Below the pieces are notes generated by a model, which was given only the letters and a program-made list of their open reading frames with translations, was not told the origin of the DNA and did not search any database. Shown in pieces: positions 24,664 through 34,039 of a stretch of 63,352 nucleotides of DNA (position 1 is the first letter of the stretch; each line of letters opens with the position of its first letter). The position numbers and the translations under genes were made by a program. The DNA is from Pseudomonadota bacterium (GTDB lineage Bacteria; Chloroflexota; Ktedonobacteria; Ktedonobacterales; JADMIN01): positions 1-63,352 of the forward strand of contig JAJPIU010000045.1 of assembly GCA_021324535.1 (NCBI GenBank), read 5' to 3'.

Positions 24664-25614
24664 CTAGCTCCCCGATCCGTCGTCGGCCTCATGCCGCACA
24701 CCGCCAACCTCGCCGCCCTCGAAATGAACCGCATGGCCGCCGAACTGGTTGCGCAACGCCGCGATCACCTTGGCCGAGAACGATTCCTGTTGCCGCGAGG
24801 CGAAGCGCGCCAGCAGCGAGAGCGTGATCACCGGCGCGGGCACATCCTCGTCTATCGCCGCCTGCACCGTCCAACGTCCCTCGCCAGAGTCTTCGACGTA
24901 GCCACGAATGTTAGAGAGTGTGGGGTCTTCGTTGAAGGCCAGCGCGGCAAGATCGAGTAGCCACGAGCGTACCACGCTCCCGTTTTGCCAGACGCGCACG
25001 ACCTCAGGCAGGCTCAGGTTGAACTCCGACTTCTCCAAAATCTCAAAGCCCTCGCCATACGCCTGCAACATGCCGTACTCGACGCCGTTGTGCACCATCT
25101 TGACGAAATGGCCCGCGCCCGCCGCGCCCATATAGCCGTAGCCGTTCTCCGGCGCGAGCGTCTTGAAGATTGGCTCGCAGTGCTCGAAAATGGGTTTTTC
25201 GCCGCCAATCATCAGGCTGTAGCCGACCTTCAAGCCCCAGATGCCGCCGCTGGTGCCGCAATCCATAAAGTGCATGCCAGCCGCCGTCACCTTCTGGGCG
25301 TGGCGCTGGGAATCATGGAAGTTGGAGTTTCCCCCGTCAATGATGATGTCGCCCGGCTTGAGCAGGGTCATTACGTGGTCAACCGTATCATCGGTCACTT
25401 TGCCAGCAGGCACCATGAGCCAGACGATCTTGGGCGAGACTTCGAGCTTGCTGACCATCTCTTCGATGCTATACGCTGGAACCGCGCCGTTTGCCGCCGC
25501 TTCGTCCACTGGGCCGCGACTGCGATTCGAGGCTACCACGCGGTGCCCGCCGCGCACGAGGCGAGTCGCCATGTTGCCGCCCATGCGGCCAAGTCCGTAA
25601 ATGCCAAGCTCCAT
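24664..25614 (-). CDS. gnd: 6-phosphogluconate dehydrogenase, decarboxylating (short type)
   Basis: The 316-residue protein is the short (YqeC/GndA-like) form that converts 6-phosphogluconate to ribulose-5-phosphate and CO2. It has the Rossmann start LGIYGLGRMGGNMATRL, then IIDGGNSNFHDSQRHAQ, the substrate signature FMDCGTSGGIWGL with GAGHFVKMVHNGVEYG, and GRWTVQAAID. It is the first gene of the pentose phosphate operon, 34 bases after the -10 element of a good promoter. The start MELGIYG fits the fold and AAGGGAC lies upstream; an in-frame extension to 25725 crosses the promoter and was rejected. Confidence 0.93.
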   Translation of the reverse strand: MELGIYGLGRMGGNMATRLVRGGHRVVASNRSRGPVDEAAANGAVPAYSIEEMVSKLEVSPKIVWLMVPAGKVTDDTVDHVMTLLKPGDIIIDGGNSNFHDSQRHAQKVTAAGMHFMDCGTSGGIWGLKVGYSLMIGGEKPIFEHCEPIFKTLAPENGYGYMGAAGAGHFVKMVHNGVEYGMLQAYGEGFEILEKSEFNLSLPEVVRVWQNGSVVRSWLLDLAALAFNEDPTLSNIRGYVEDSGEGRWTVQAAIDEDVPAPVITLSLLARFASRQQESFSAKVIAALRNQFGGHAVHFEGGEVGGVRHEADDGSGS

Positions 25615-25647
25615 GATGTGTCTGTCCCTTCTGTGTTGTGTTGCTGC

Positions 25648-25676
25648 ATTGTAGTACAGTGCTACACTGTTGTGAA
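25648..25676 (-). promoter_or_regulatory. promoter of gnd-zwf-opcA-pgl with an operator-like palindrome in the spacer
   Basis: On the minus strand TTCACA (25676-25671) and TACAAT (25653-25648) are separated by exactly 17 bases. The spacer holds the perfect inverted repeat ACAGTG-CTA-CACTGT (25656-25670). A repressor bound there would block RNA polymerase. The regulator is not identifiable from the window. Confidence 0.65.
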
Positions 25677-25821
25677 CTGTTATGACGGTGGCGTTGTGGC
25701 GCTGTTCCATTGTCTGGCGCGTCAACGCTGGTTCGTGGGTTCATTGCCATCATATCATAATCTACAGCAAATACAGCGAATACGGCGCCGATGCGAGAGG
25801 CACAGGAGGGGAAGCGCGCAC

Positions 25822-26667
25822 ATGATCATTGACTTCCATACCCATATCTTCCCGCCTGAGGTGATCGCCCATCGGCAAGAGTACGCCGAGCGCGACCCCT
25901 GGTTCGCCGAACTCTATGGCGATCCGCGCGCGAAGATGGCCGACGCCGACCAATTGATCGCCTCGATGGCCGCCAGCGGGATTGACGTCTCCGTCGCGTT
26001 TACCTTTGGCTGGAGCGACCAGGGCATCGCCGAGGAGTGCAATAACTATGTGATCGAGGCGATGCGGCGCTACCCCGGTAAGATCATCGGGCTGGCGGTT
26101 GTGCAGCCGTTGGCGGGCGCGCGGGCCATCGCCGAGGTGGAGCGTTGCGCGCGGGCAGGCATGCGTGGGGTGGGTGAACTCATGCCGCACGGCCAGGGCT
26201 ATCGGTTGAATGATGTGGCGCTGCTGGCGTCGCTGGCAGAGGCCGCGCAGGCGCTCGATCTGCTGATCCTGACGCACGCCAGTGAGCCGGTGGGACATCT
26301 TTACAAGGGCAAGGGCAATGTCAGCCCGTATGACCTCTATGCCTTCATTCAGGCATTTCCTGGCGTGAAGGTGGTGGCGGCGCACTGGGGCGGCGGCTTC
26401 CCCTTTTATGAACTCATGCCGGAGGTACAGACGGCGGCAGCCAACGTTTGGTACGACTCCGCCGCCTCGTTGTATCTCTATCGCCCGGAGATTTACGCCA
26501 ATGTGGCAGCGATCTGTGGTTCACACAAGCTGCTCTGGGCAAGCGATTACCCGCTGCTGGGCCAGCGCCGCATGCTCGACTATGCCCGTGCCTCCGGGCT
26601 GGATGACGCCGCGCTGGGGCTGGCGCTCGGCGACAATGCGCGGGGGCTGCTGGGCATAGGTGTTTAG
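25822..26667 (+). CDS. amidohydrolase family protein
   Basis: The 281-residue protein is an amidohydrolase-2 (ACMSD/TIM-barrel) type metal-dependent hydrolase. The N-terminal metal motif is FHTHIFPPE, a later His lies in LTHASEPVGH, another in VVAAHWGGGFPFYEL, and the catalytic Asp is in LLWASDYPLL. Likely reactions are hydrolysis or decarboxylation of a small carboxylated substrate. The start ATG is preceded by AGGAGGGG. The gene diverges from the pentose phosphate operon, and its 3' end overlaps the convergent MBL gene by 4 bases. The much longer upstream frame is antisense to gnd and was rejected. Confidence 0.9.
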   Translation: MIIDFHTHIFPPEVIAHRQEYAERDPWFAELYGDPRAKMADADQLIASMAASGIDVSVAFTFGWSDQGIAEECNNYVIEAMRRYPGKIIGLAVVQPLAGARAIAEVERCARAGMRGVGELMPHGQGYRLNDVALLASLAEAAQALDLLILTHASEPVGHLYKGKGNVSPYDLYAFIQAFPGVKVVAAHWGGGFPFYELMPEVQTAAANVWYDSAASLYLYRPEIYANVAAICGSHKLLWASDYPLLGQRRMLDYARASGLDDAALGLALGDNARGLLGIGV

Positions 26668-27302
26668 CGCGGCGTCGCCTCAGTAGGCGCGAAGGCCGGG
26701 CCATGCCCAGGGATGATCAATCTAATGTTGGGCAGCGCCAGCACGCGCGCCCGTTGCGTATGGAGCGCGGCCAGATCGGTGGCGCGCGGGTCTTCGGCTG
26801 GCCCATGCGCCATCCACCAGAGGTGCGTGCAGGTGACAAGGCCGTCCGGCGTACCGATCAGCGTGGTGATGTCTTGTGGGGTGTGGCCGGGCGTCTCCAA
26901 CAACATGACGCTGGAGCTGACCATGAAACCCTCGGCGGGTCGGTCACGCCAGCGGTCGCGCTCGTAGATGGCCCACACGTCGTGAATGCGCGCATTGGGG
27001 AAGAGGGCGGCGTTGACCGTGTGATCGGGATGATGATGTGAGAAGATCACATCGGTGATGGCTTCGGGTGCGACACCAAGCGTCGCCAGAGGCTCAATGA
27101 TGTTCACCTGGCGGTTGGCGGCCATACCGGGGTCAACGATGATCAGGGATGCGCCATCGCGCACAAAGGTGATCGTCGAGGCGACCGACGAAACGGCTGG
27201 CTCGCCGCTGCCGCGCGCATAACCCTCGGCGATGATATGTACCTCGGCGCTCCGGCCAAGCTGCGCCAGTGTGGCGCCTAGTTGATCTGATGGCTCTGCC
27301 AC
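26664..27302 (-). CDS. MBL-fold metallo-hydrolase (MBLAC1-like)
   Basis: The 212-residue protein has a metallo-beta-lactamase fold. Ligands are visible in SHHHPDHTVNA (HxHxDH variant), ETPGHTPQD, and PGHGPAF near the end, giving a complete two-metal site. Size and motif order resemble MBLAC1-like or hydroxyacylglutathione hydrolase-like proteins. The substrate is unknown. It starts with GTG preceded by GGAGAGGAG. It converges with the amidohydrolase gene with a 4-base overlap and is followed upstream by a gap of 129 bases before cheB. Confidence 0.9.
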   Translation of the reverse strand: MAEPSDQLGATLAQLGRSAEVHIIAEGYARGSGEPAVSSVASTITFVRDGASLIIVDPGMAANRQVNIIEPLATLGVAPEAITDVIFSHHHPDHTVNAALFPNARIHDVWAIYERDRWRDRPAEGFMVSSSVMLLETPGHTPQDITTLIGTPDGLVTCTHLWWMAHGPAEDPRATDLAALHTQRARVLALPNIRLIIPGHGPAFAPTEATPR

Positions 27303-27431
27303 AAAGATTCTCCTCTCCTCGCACTATTCACCATCGCGTCAGGAAACTCTTACCTGTCACAAGACATTGGACGTACGCCACTGACCGCCTGAGACTGCGG
27401 CGCTCCCCACCGGCCGCCACTCTCCACCGAT

Positions 27432-28535
27432 TCATCCTCCCGCCACCTCACCCTCTGCACGTTGCTCTGGCGTATCGGGATAAGGGAGTTCGGGTATGCC
27501 CGATGGATTCTCTTCGTCGCCAATGGTACCCAGCGATTGAATGGGCGCCAGCAGTTCGCGTATCTCATGTGCGCGCTCGTGAAACGCCTCGGCTTTGCAG
27601 GCCAGCTCTTGCGACAAGCGCCCCTGGCCGCGTTGTTTCGCCTGGGCGGCGAGCTGCTCATAGAGTTGCGGGCTTTCCTCGATGGTGTTGAGCGCCGACC
27701 ACAGCGCGTTTTCGGCGTTCTCCACCTGTCCCTCGGCCATCGCCTCTGCTGTGAACGCATGCCCCACGCGACAGCGGAAACGCAAGAACTCACCATCTTG
27801 AATGGCCCAGAGCGGCCCCTTGCATTCAGGGCACGTGTACCCTGTCAACACGCCAGGGCGCCGATCCTGCTCAAGGATGGTGGGATCGAGTCCTGCGATC
27901 TTTGTCTCCATCTCCATTTCTTCCGACACCGGAAACGCTCCTTCCGGGGTAGAGACCCGTACATGAGAAAGATGTATGATTTTCTTGGCGATCTCCTCTG
28001 GCGGCAGACACCAGTCTATATCAACCTTCGCACAGGCGCTCAGCGGCATGCTGGCGAACGTCGCTGTTGCGGGTTCCTGCGCAATTGTGACGCCACCTCG
28101 CTGCTTGATGGCAATCAGGCCCGCCGTGCCGTCGTTCAGCATCCCGCTGAGCACAATGCCCACCACTCGTGGCCCAAAGGCAAGGGCAGCCGTGCGAAAC
28201 AGCGGATCAATCGCCGGGCGATGTCGGTTCTCGCGCGGGCCGTGTGTCACGCGAATAGTCTCGCGCGTCAGCAGGAGATGGAAATCTGGCGATGCGACGT
28301 AGATATGCCCTCGTTCGATTGGCTCACCGTCGGCGGCTGTCGTGACCGACAGATTTCCCACACGGCCAAGAATCTGCGCCAGCATGCTTGGCGAGTTGGA
28401 GGGAATGTGCAGCACGACGAACAGTGACACTGGCAGGCCCGCTGGCAGCGCCGCCACCAACTCCATCAGCGCTTCAACGCCGCCCGCTGAAGCGCCAGCC
28501 ACCACAATATCATGCGTCATCTTCTGCGTCGGCAT
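27432..28535 (-). CDS. CheB-type protein-glutamate methylesterase with C-terminal zinc ribbon
   Basis: The 367-residue protein has a CheB catalytic domain (residues 8-190) with the Ser in GASAGGVEAL, the His in FVVLHIPS, and the Asp in LSGMLNDGTAG. The N-terminal receiver domain of classical CheB is absent. Residues about 235-275 carry a zinc-ribbon-like CPECKGPLW...RCRVGH, followed by a helical tail and a Pro-rich end. Such receiver-less CheB proteins demethylate or deamidate targets outside classical chemotaxis. It lies 89 bases downstream of the CheB-CheR kinase fusion on the same strand, which suggests one signalling unit. AGGAAA precedes the ATG. Confidence 0.9.
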   Translation of the reverse strand: MPTQKMTHDIVVAGASAGGVEALMELVAALPAGLPVSLFVVLHIPSNSPSMLAQILGRVGNLSVTTAADGEPIERGHIYVASPDFHLLLTRETIRVTHGPRENRHRPAIDPLFRTAALAFGPRVVGIVLSGMLNDGTAGLIAIKQRGGVTIAQEPATATFASMPLSACAKVDIDWCLPPEEIAKKIIHLSHVRVSTPEGAFPVSEEMEMETKIAGLDPTILEQDRRPGVLTGYTCPECKGPLWAIQDGEFLRFRCRVGHAFTAEAMAEGQVENAENALWSALNTIEESPQLYEQLAAQAKQRGQGRLSQELACKAEAFHERAHEIRELLAPIQSLGTIGDEENPSGIPELPYPDTPEQRAEGEVAGG

Positions 28536-28624
28536 CGCTTATTTCCTATCTGCTTTTGCACTGCTGTGGTTGGCGTCAGGCCAGTTGGTCGGCATGAATG
28601 CGGCATGAATGCGCCGCTTATGTG

Positions 28625-31600
28625 TTACGGATCACCATGCTCCGATGTGATCAATGGCAGTCGCACGGTAAACGTTGTCCCCTCGCCCAATTTCGAATCA
28701 ACGGAGATCGTCCCTCCATGCGCAAGCGTTAGCTCACGGGTAATGAATAGACCAATGCCCAACCCACTGTTTCTTCTCCCATGCCCCTGTTCCACCTGAT
28801 AGAAGCGTGTAAACAGTCGCCCCAGATTCTCCTTGGCGATGCCGGGGCCATAGTCCTGTACCTGCAATTCAGCCTCATCCTCAACCCGTCGCAAGCGCAC
28901 CTCTATCCGCGAGTTCGGCGCGTATTTGATGGCGTTGTTCAGCAGATTGACGACGATCTGCCCCAGCCGTAGAGGATCTCCCTGGACAAAGAGTGGCTCA
29001 GCAGGCGCACTCAGCGTGATCTGGCGACCTGGTTCAGGCGTCTGTATTGACTCAACAGCCTGCTCGACGATCTCATTGAACGCGATTACTGCCAACTGGA
29101 GTTGCAGACGCCCGGTCTGTAAACGTCCAATATCCATCAAATCTTCGATCAACCGGTTCATCTGGCGCACCTGCCGTACCACAATCTCAAGCTGCCGACG
29201 CACCGACTCTTGCCCTGGCGCCCCTTCGAGACGCCGTAGCGCAATCTGCGCCGCCGCCTGCGCTGAGGTAAGCGGTGTGCGTAGTTCGTGGCTGGCCAGC
29301 GTAAGAAACTCATCTTGCAGGCGCCGTAGGCTGCGGTCGCTGATGTCGCGGATGACGACAACGCCGCCACGCAGCTTCTCGTCGCTCCAGATAGGATGCG
29401 CATTCGCCTCGAACCAACGAGGCCCCTTATCATTAGATGGCAGCGTGAAGATGAGCGTAAACGTCTCGCCACGCGCGGCTCGCATGCGTGGGAGCATGTC
29501 CGGTGGTAAAGGATTCCCCTCGGTATCGGCGATGGGGAGCGACGCCTGGGCGTCTCCGAACATCTGTTCATACGCCTGGTTGACAAGAAGAGAGTGACCG
29601 GACGTATCAACCACCAGCACAGCGTCGCCCATGCTGACCAGAATCGCTTCGAGTTGGGCGCGTTGCGCCTCGCTGGCGCGGCTTTGCGCCTCGCGTTCGC
29701 TCACCGCTGCCTGGAGTTCGAAGGTACGCGCCTCGAGATCGTCGTTGGTGGCGTTGAGTTCTTCTACCGTCGCCTGCAACTCCTCATTGAGGGTCTCAAG
29801 CTCCTCGTTGGTCGCCTGCAACTCCTCGTTGAGGGTTTCCACTTCTTCCGCCGCCGCCTGGACTTCCTCGGTGTTTACCAGATACTCTTCGTTGGACTGA
29901 TGGAGTTCGACATTACTTGTCGTCAGATCGCGGTTTGCATCATGCAGCTCGCGATTGACGGCAAGCAACTGCTGTATCTGTTGAGTCAGCCGAGTGTTTT
30001 CCTCGCGCAGGCGCGCGCTATCCATATCAACGGCGGACGAAGCATCTTTTGTCGCCATATGAGCCGCGCTTTCTTGCTGCTGGCGTTCTTGCAGACGCCG
30101 GTGCTTTTCCTGCTCTGTTACGTCTGAGATCAGCAGCAAGACACTTGAGATGGGGCCATCGTCGCCCTCAAACTGGTGAGGATAGCCCAAAATATGCAGA
30201 TAACGCTGCTCACCCGTTTCCGTCTCGACGGACAGAATACTTGCTGTGGGTGGCTGGGTCTCGCCTTGCAGGGCGGCGTCTATGATCGCGCGCAGGGGTT
30301 TGCTGGGTATCTGTTCGGCCAGATGGAGCAAATCTTCGCCAATCGCCGAACGATGAATCTCTAGCAATTGATGGGCCAGACCGTTGATGATCTGAATATC
30401 GTAGCGGCGGTCTACCACTACTACACCAATTGGCAGGTTGAACACCAGGGCGCCCAGTTGCTCTATCGAGGTGCGCGGCTGGGACACCTCACGCGAGGGA
30501 AGCTGGGGAATGGCGCCTATCGAGGAACGCGCCGCTGTTGGGCGCAGTGGCGTGACATCTTTGAATTGCCCAATTGGAATGAGCAGGCGCTCGCCCTGGC
30601 GGCGATAGATTTTGAGGTTGGGCTGCGTTGGGGTAAAAAACTCCGCCACAGGGCTTGTGGTTTCCGCTTTGCCCAAAACGAGATACCCTCCGTTGCGGAG
30701 TGAATAGGCGAACAACTGCAAGACGCGCTTTTGCAGATCGAGTGTGAAATAGATCAACACATTGCGGCAGAGGATCAAGTCAGTGCGTGGGAATGGCGCG
30801 CGCTGCCCAAGGTCGTGCTGGCCAAAGATGACAAGGCTCCGCACGCGCTTCTGCACCTCATAATCGCCATCCAGCCGATGAAAGTAGCGCGTGACAATAT
30901 CTTGGGGAAGCGAGGCGAGCGCCGAAGCTGGATAGATGCCCCGGCGCGCAAAGGTGATGGCGTCGTTATCGAGGTCGGTCGCAAAGATGCGAACAGTAAA
31001 CTGATCGAGTTCGTCACCCAAGAGATCGGCGACAAGAATCGCCAGGGAGTAGGCTTCTTCGCCGGTGGCGCAGCCCGCCGACCACAAACGCAGCTCATTC
31101 CTATGCTGACGCGCGGAGGCGATCAGTTCCGGAAAGACCTGCTCACGCAGTGTGTTGAAGAGATCGCGGTCGCGGAAAAACTCGGTCACTTTGATCAAGA
31201 AACTGCCGATCAGGCGGGTGTACTCGTCGGGATGCCGTTGCAGGTAGCGCCGGTAGGTTGCCAGCGAGTTTGCCCCTGTAGCTACCAGCCGCCGCTGCAA
31301 GCGCCGCTGAATGGTTGGCAGTTTATAGTTGGTAAAGTCTAGCCCGCTCCGTTCGTGCAAGAGTTGCAGGAGCGATTGCAGCGTGCGCGATTCACCGGCT
31401 CGCGCCAGGTCTGCTCCGCCGGTTGTCAGGTCATAGATCAGTGGGCCGATCTCTTCGATGTTTGAGACAAAATCAACGGTGGTTGGCGAAAGTGAACGCG
31501 GCATCGCCGGATACGATGCCGTATCTGGATTCTGGATGATAACCGTGCCGCCGGTTTTCTTCACCTCAAGCGCGCCCGCCGCGCCATCCGACCCGGCCCC

Positions 31601-31987
31601 TGTGAGGATGACAGCGATCAGGCCATCGCCGTATGCCTGCGCTGCTGTGCTGAAGAGCAAATTGATCGAGGGCTTTGGCCGCCCCAGGTGATCGTTGAGC
31701 AAACTGATATGTCCATCGTTGATCTCCACATGGTGATCGGCGGGCACGACATAGATATGCCCCGTCTGCAACGCTTCGTGATCGAACACCGTCTGGACGG
31801 GCAGACGACTACGTGCGCTGAGAATCTCGGCAAGATGGCTGGGATGTTGCGGCTGAAGGTGTTGGGCAATGACGATGGGAACCGGCAGATCAGGGGGAAT
31901 CGTCGAGACAAGCGTTGAAAGCGCCTCGATGCCACCGGCTGAAGACCCCACTACCACTAACTGCGCAGGCGCAAGATCGTCTGGCAT
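28625..31987 (-). CDS. CheB-CheR-PAS-histidine kinase fusion
   Basis: The 1120-residue protein joins several domains. A CheB methylesterase domain (about 1-190; GSSAGGIEAL, AQHLQPQHPS, LTGAGSDGAAGA) is followed by a CheR methyltransferase domain (about 205-475; LWSAGCATGEEAYSLAIL, DLILCRNVLIYF). A PAS region (about 510-620), a long coiled coil (about 640-770, with repeated E-T-L-N-E-E-L-Q-A-T-N) and a second PAS come next. The protein ends in a HisKA domain (LASHELRTPL) and an ATPase domain with GIAKENLGRLFTRF and GLGIGLF. It probably senses a signal and autophosphorylates, with no response regulator adjacent. GGGAGGAGGGGG precedes the chosen ATG. Confidence 0.93.
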   Translation of the reverse strand: MPDDLAPAQLVVVGSSAGGIEALSTLVSTIPPDLPVPIVIAQHLQPQHPSHLAEILSARSRLPVQTVFDHEALQTGHIYVVPADHHVEINDGHISLLNDHLGRPKPSINLLFSTAAQAYGDGLIAVILTGAGSDGAAGALEVKKTGGTVIIQNPDTASYPAMPRSLSPTTVDFVSNIEEIGPLIYDLTTGGADLARAGESRTLQSLLQLLHERSGLDFTNYKLPTIQRRLQRRLVATGANSLATYRRYLQRHPDEYTRLIGSFLIKVTEFFRDRDLFNTLREQVFPELIASARQHRNELRLWSAGCATGEEAYSLAILVADLLGDELDQFTVRIFATDLDNDAITFARRGIYPASALASLPQDIVTRYFHRLDGDYEVQKRVRSLVIFGQHDLGQRAPFPRTDLILCRNVLIYFTLDLQKRVLQLFAYSLRNGGYLVLGKAETTSPVAEFFTPTQPNLKIYRRQGERLLIPIGQFKDVTPLRPTAARSSIGAIPQLPSREVSQPRTSIEQLGALVFNLPIGVVVVDRRYDIQIINGLAHQLLEIHRSAIGEDLLHLAEQIPSKPLRAIIDAALQGETQPPTASILSVETETGEQRYLHILGYPHQFEGDDGPISSVLLLISDVTEQEKHRRLQERQQQESAAHMATKDASSAVDMDSARLREENTRLTQQIQQLLAVNRELHDANRDLTTSNVELHQSNEEYLVNTEEVQAAAEEVETLNEELQATNEELETLNEELQATVEELNATNDDLEARTFELQAAVSEREAQSRASEAQRAQLEAILVSMGDAVLVVDTSGHSLLVNQAYEQMFGDAQASLPIADTEGNPLPPDMLPRMRAARGETFTLIFTLPSNDKGPRWFEANAHPIWSDEKLRGGVVVIRDISDRSLRRLQDEFLTLASHELRTPLTSAQAAAQIALRRLEGAPGQESVRRQLEIVVRQVRQMNRLIEDLMDIGRLQTGRLQLQLAVIAFNEIVEQAVESIQTPEPGRQITLSAPAEPLFVQGDPLRLGQIVVNLLNNAIKYAPNSRIEVRLRRVEDEAELQVQDYGPGIAKENLGRLFTRFYQVEQGHGRRNSGLGIGLFITRELTLAHGGTISVDSKLGEGTTFTVRLPLITSEHGDP

Positions 31988-32010
31988 GAGTACCCCCTCC
32001 TCCCTATTTA

Positions 32011-32040
32011 TAGCCGCAGGCATGGTAGCCGCAGGCATGG
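32011..32040. repeat. 15-base tandem duplication upstream of the kinase fusion
   Basis: TAGCCGCAGGCATGG occurs twice head-to-tail (32011-32025 and 32026-32040), 24 bases upstream of the kinase start. It is probably a slippage product within the leader. Confidence 0.75.
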
Positions 32041-32165
32041 GCAAAGCGGCGACAAGTCCTGGACGCCGCCAGACTGCTGGGATGTGTCAGGAGCTACATC
32101 AGGCATGGTCAAACGTGTAGAGAATGACGTTGCTCTTGCTGTGCGTTAATGATACTTCATAATAA

Positions 32166-32197
32166 GCAGGAAGCGCAACAACAAATGCGCTTCCTGC
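32166..32197 (-). terminator. terminator downstream of htrA
   Basis: GCAGGAAGCGCA (32166-32177) and TGCGCTTCCTGC (32186-32197) form a perfect 12-bp stem with an 8-base loop, 17 bases beyond the htrA stop. On the minus strand it is followed by TTATTATGA, a moderately U-rich tail. Confidence 0.75.
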
Positions 32198-32213
32198 TGT
32201 CTTCACGGTCTTC

Positions 32214-33782
32214 CTAGCTGTTTGTCGGGCGTTGGCCCAGCGTCACAGTGATGTTCAACTGGGTTGAGCCGCGCACCACCACCAGCGTGATCTGCGCGCC
32301 GGGCTGCTTATTCAGCAGGATGGCCGAGAGGTCGCCATTGCTGTTGATCGTCTGGCCGTCGGCGCCGGTAATGATGTCGCCGATCTTCATGCCCGCCTGC
32401 TCCGCTGGGCTGGCGCCTGCTGCGTCGTTGGCGAAGCCCGTTACCAGGATGCCGCTCTGCACCGAGAGGTTGTCCGCCTGCGCAAGCTGTGGGGTCACGT
32501 CCTCGCCCTGCACACCCAAGAAGCCCTGGCCGGGGTTGGTCACTTTGCCATACTTGATGAGTTGCGTCGCCGCGAACTGGACACGATCCGAAGGAATCGC
32601 GAAACTGATGCCGTCGGCGGGCGTTCCACTGTTGTCCACTGCGCCCAATGTGGGCACACCGATCAGATTGCCCGACAGGTCTACCAGTGCGCCGCCACTG
32701 TTGCCATGGTTCGTCGGCGCGCTCGTCTGAATCAAGCCGGAGAGCGTCACCGTCTGGCCGGATGATCCCTGGGGCTGGTCGCTGGCGGTGCGGTTGAGCG
32801 CGCTGACGATGCCAAACGTGGCCGATTGCTGTAGCCCCAGCGGACTGCCCAGCGCCACGACGAACTCGCCAACCTGCACTTTGTTTGAGTCGCCAAAGTT
32901 GATGGGTTGCAGCGTCGTCGGAGGGGTAATCTTCAGCACGGCAAGGTCGTCGGCGGCGTCTTGCCCGGTGAGCGTGGCGGGGTAGGTCTGCCCATTGGAA
33001 AGCGTCACGCTATAGGTGGTATACCCCGAAACGACGTGCTCGTTTGTGACGATATAGCCAGCGCCGCTAACGATCTCGCCGGAGCCGGTGGAGCTTCCGG
33101 GCGTGCCAACGGCAGTCACTTCAACGACCGAGGGCTGCACCGTGCGAATCACATTGATGATCGTCTGTTGCAAGTCAGATGCGCTTGGCGGCACCGCAAT
33201 GGTGGGCGCCGGTGTGCCGACCAATCCCTGCGGCGTGACAGTGGCCGTGGGCGTTGTCGTGGTCTGCGACGAGCCAGGAAAGTTGAACGCGCGGAACGAG
33301 GCGGGGCTGGCCTTCACCAGACCTACGCCAAGCCCGGTTCCCAGGATCAACATCAGCAGCGCCACCAGCGTGAGCGCCACCCAACCCGGGCCGCTCCGCC
33401 GCACAGGAGGATCGGCTTGGCGACTATTCCTGCTATAGTCCGTGCGTGCGCCGGACGGTGGCGTGGGCAGCGGCGCGGTATCTTCAGCCGGTTCACCTGG
33501 CGGCGTGTCGCCTGCTTGCGCTTGCGCGGCGCTTGCCTGCGCGCTGGATTGTGCGCTTGTTTGGGCGTTCGCTTGCGCCTGATCTGTCTGATCTGTCTGA
33601 TCGGCCTGCCCTCCTGTCTGTCCGGCTCCGTTGGGTGGTGTGGACGAAGCGCGGGGCGAAAAGTCAGGGATATTCAGGCGCGTGGGCTGGTCTTCGAGCG
33701 GGGCCTGCGCCGCCGCTATATCATTTGGATCGAAGGGATCGCTCGGCGCATTGTTTGTGTGGTTATCGGTGGGATAGGACAT
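32214..33782 (-). CDS. HtrA/DegP-like S1C serine protease with PDZ domain
   Basis: The 522-residue protein has a long disordered N-terminus (1-130, rich in Gln, Ala, Pro and Thr, with repeats such as DQTDQTDQ). One transmembrane helix spans 133-157. The trypsin-like domain has the triad H249 (VTNEHVV), D279 (ADDLAVLK) and S362 (HGNSGGALVDL). A single C-terminal PDZ domain follows (about 420-515; GMKIGDIITGADGQTI). It should degrade or refold damaged proteins outside the membrane. A perfect hairpin terminator follows. GGGGGCGG precedes the ATG. Confidence 0.93.
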   Translation of the reverse strand: MSYPTDNHTNNAPSDPFDPNDIAAAQAPLEDQPTRLNIPDFSPRASSTPPNGAGQTGGQADQTDQTDQAQANAQTSAQSSAQASAAQAQAGDTPPGEPAEDTAPLPTPPSGARTDYSRNSRQADPPVRRSGPGWVALTLVALLMLILGTGLGVGLVKASPASFRAFNFPGSSQTTTTPTATVTPQGLVGTPAPTIAVPPSASDLQQTIINVIRTVQPSVVEVTAVGTPGSSTGSGEIVSGAGYIVTNEHVVSGYTTYSVTLSNGQTYPATLTGQDAADDLAVLKITPPTTLQPINFGDSNKVQVGEFVVALGSPLGLQQSATFGIVSALNRTASDQPQGSSGQTVTLSGLIQTSAPTNHGNSGGALVDLSGNLIGVPTLGAVDNSGTPADGISFAIPSDRVQFAATQLIKYGKVTNPGQGFLGVQGEDVTPQLAQADNLSVQSGILVTGFANDAAGASPAEQAGMKIGDIITGADGQTINSNGDLSAILLNKQPGAQITLVVVRGSTQLNITVTLGQRPTNS

Positions 33783-34039
33783 GGCTGCCGCCCCCTTATT
33801 CTGCTGAACTGGGCCACTGGCGCTACAACAGCCCTGGGAATGACCAAATGGCTGAATGACGTGTGTTACGCCAGCCTGCCTACAACGTCTCGTTGGTCTT
33901 ACTTATGAGTAACGAATCAGCAAGCTCCTCCGCACGCTACGCACATGCCGCGCCAGTTTTGCCACTGCGCGCTTAGCGCATCTCGCATTGCGTTCTCTTG
34001 GTGTACGTGTATGTGACGGTGTATGTTCGCGCGTGTTTA

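Noticed and set aside
24985-25821. N-terminal extension of the amidohydrolase
   Set aside because: It is antisense to gnd and crosses the divergent promoter. The amidohydrolase fold starts at 25822 with a strong ribosome site.
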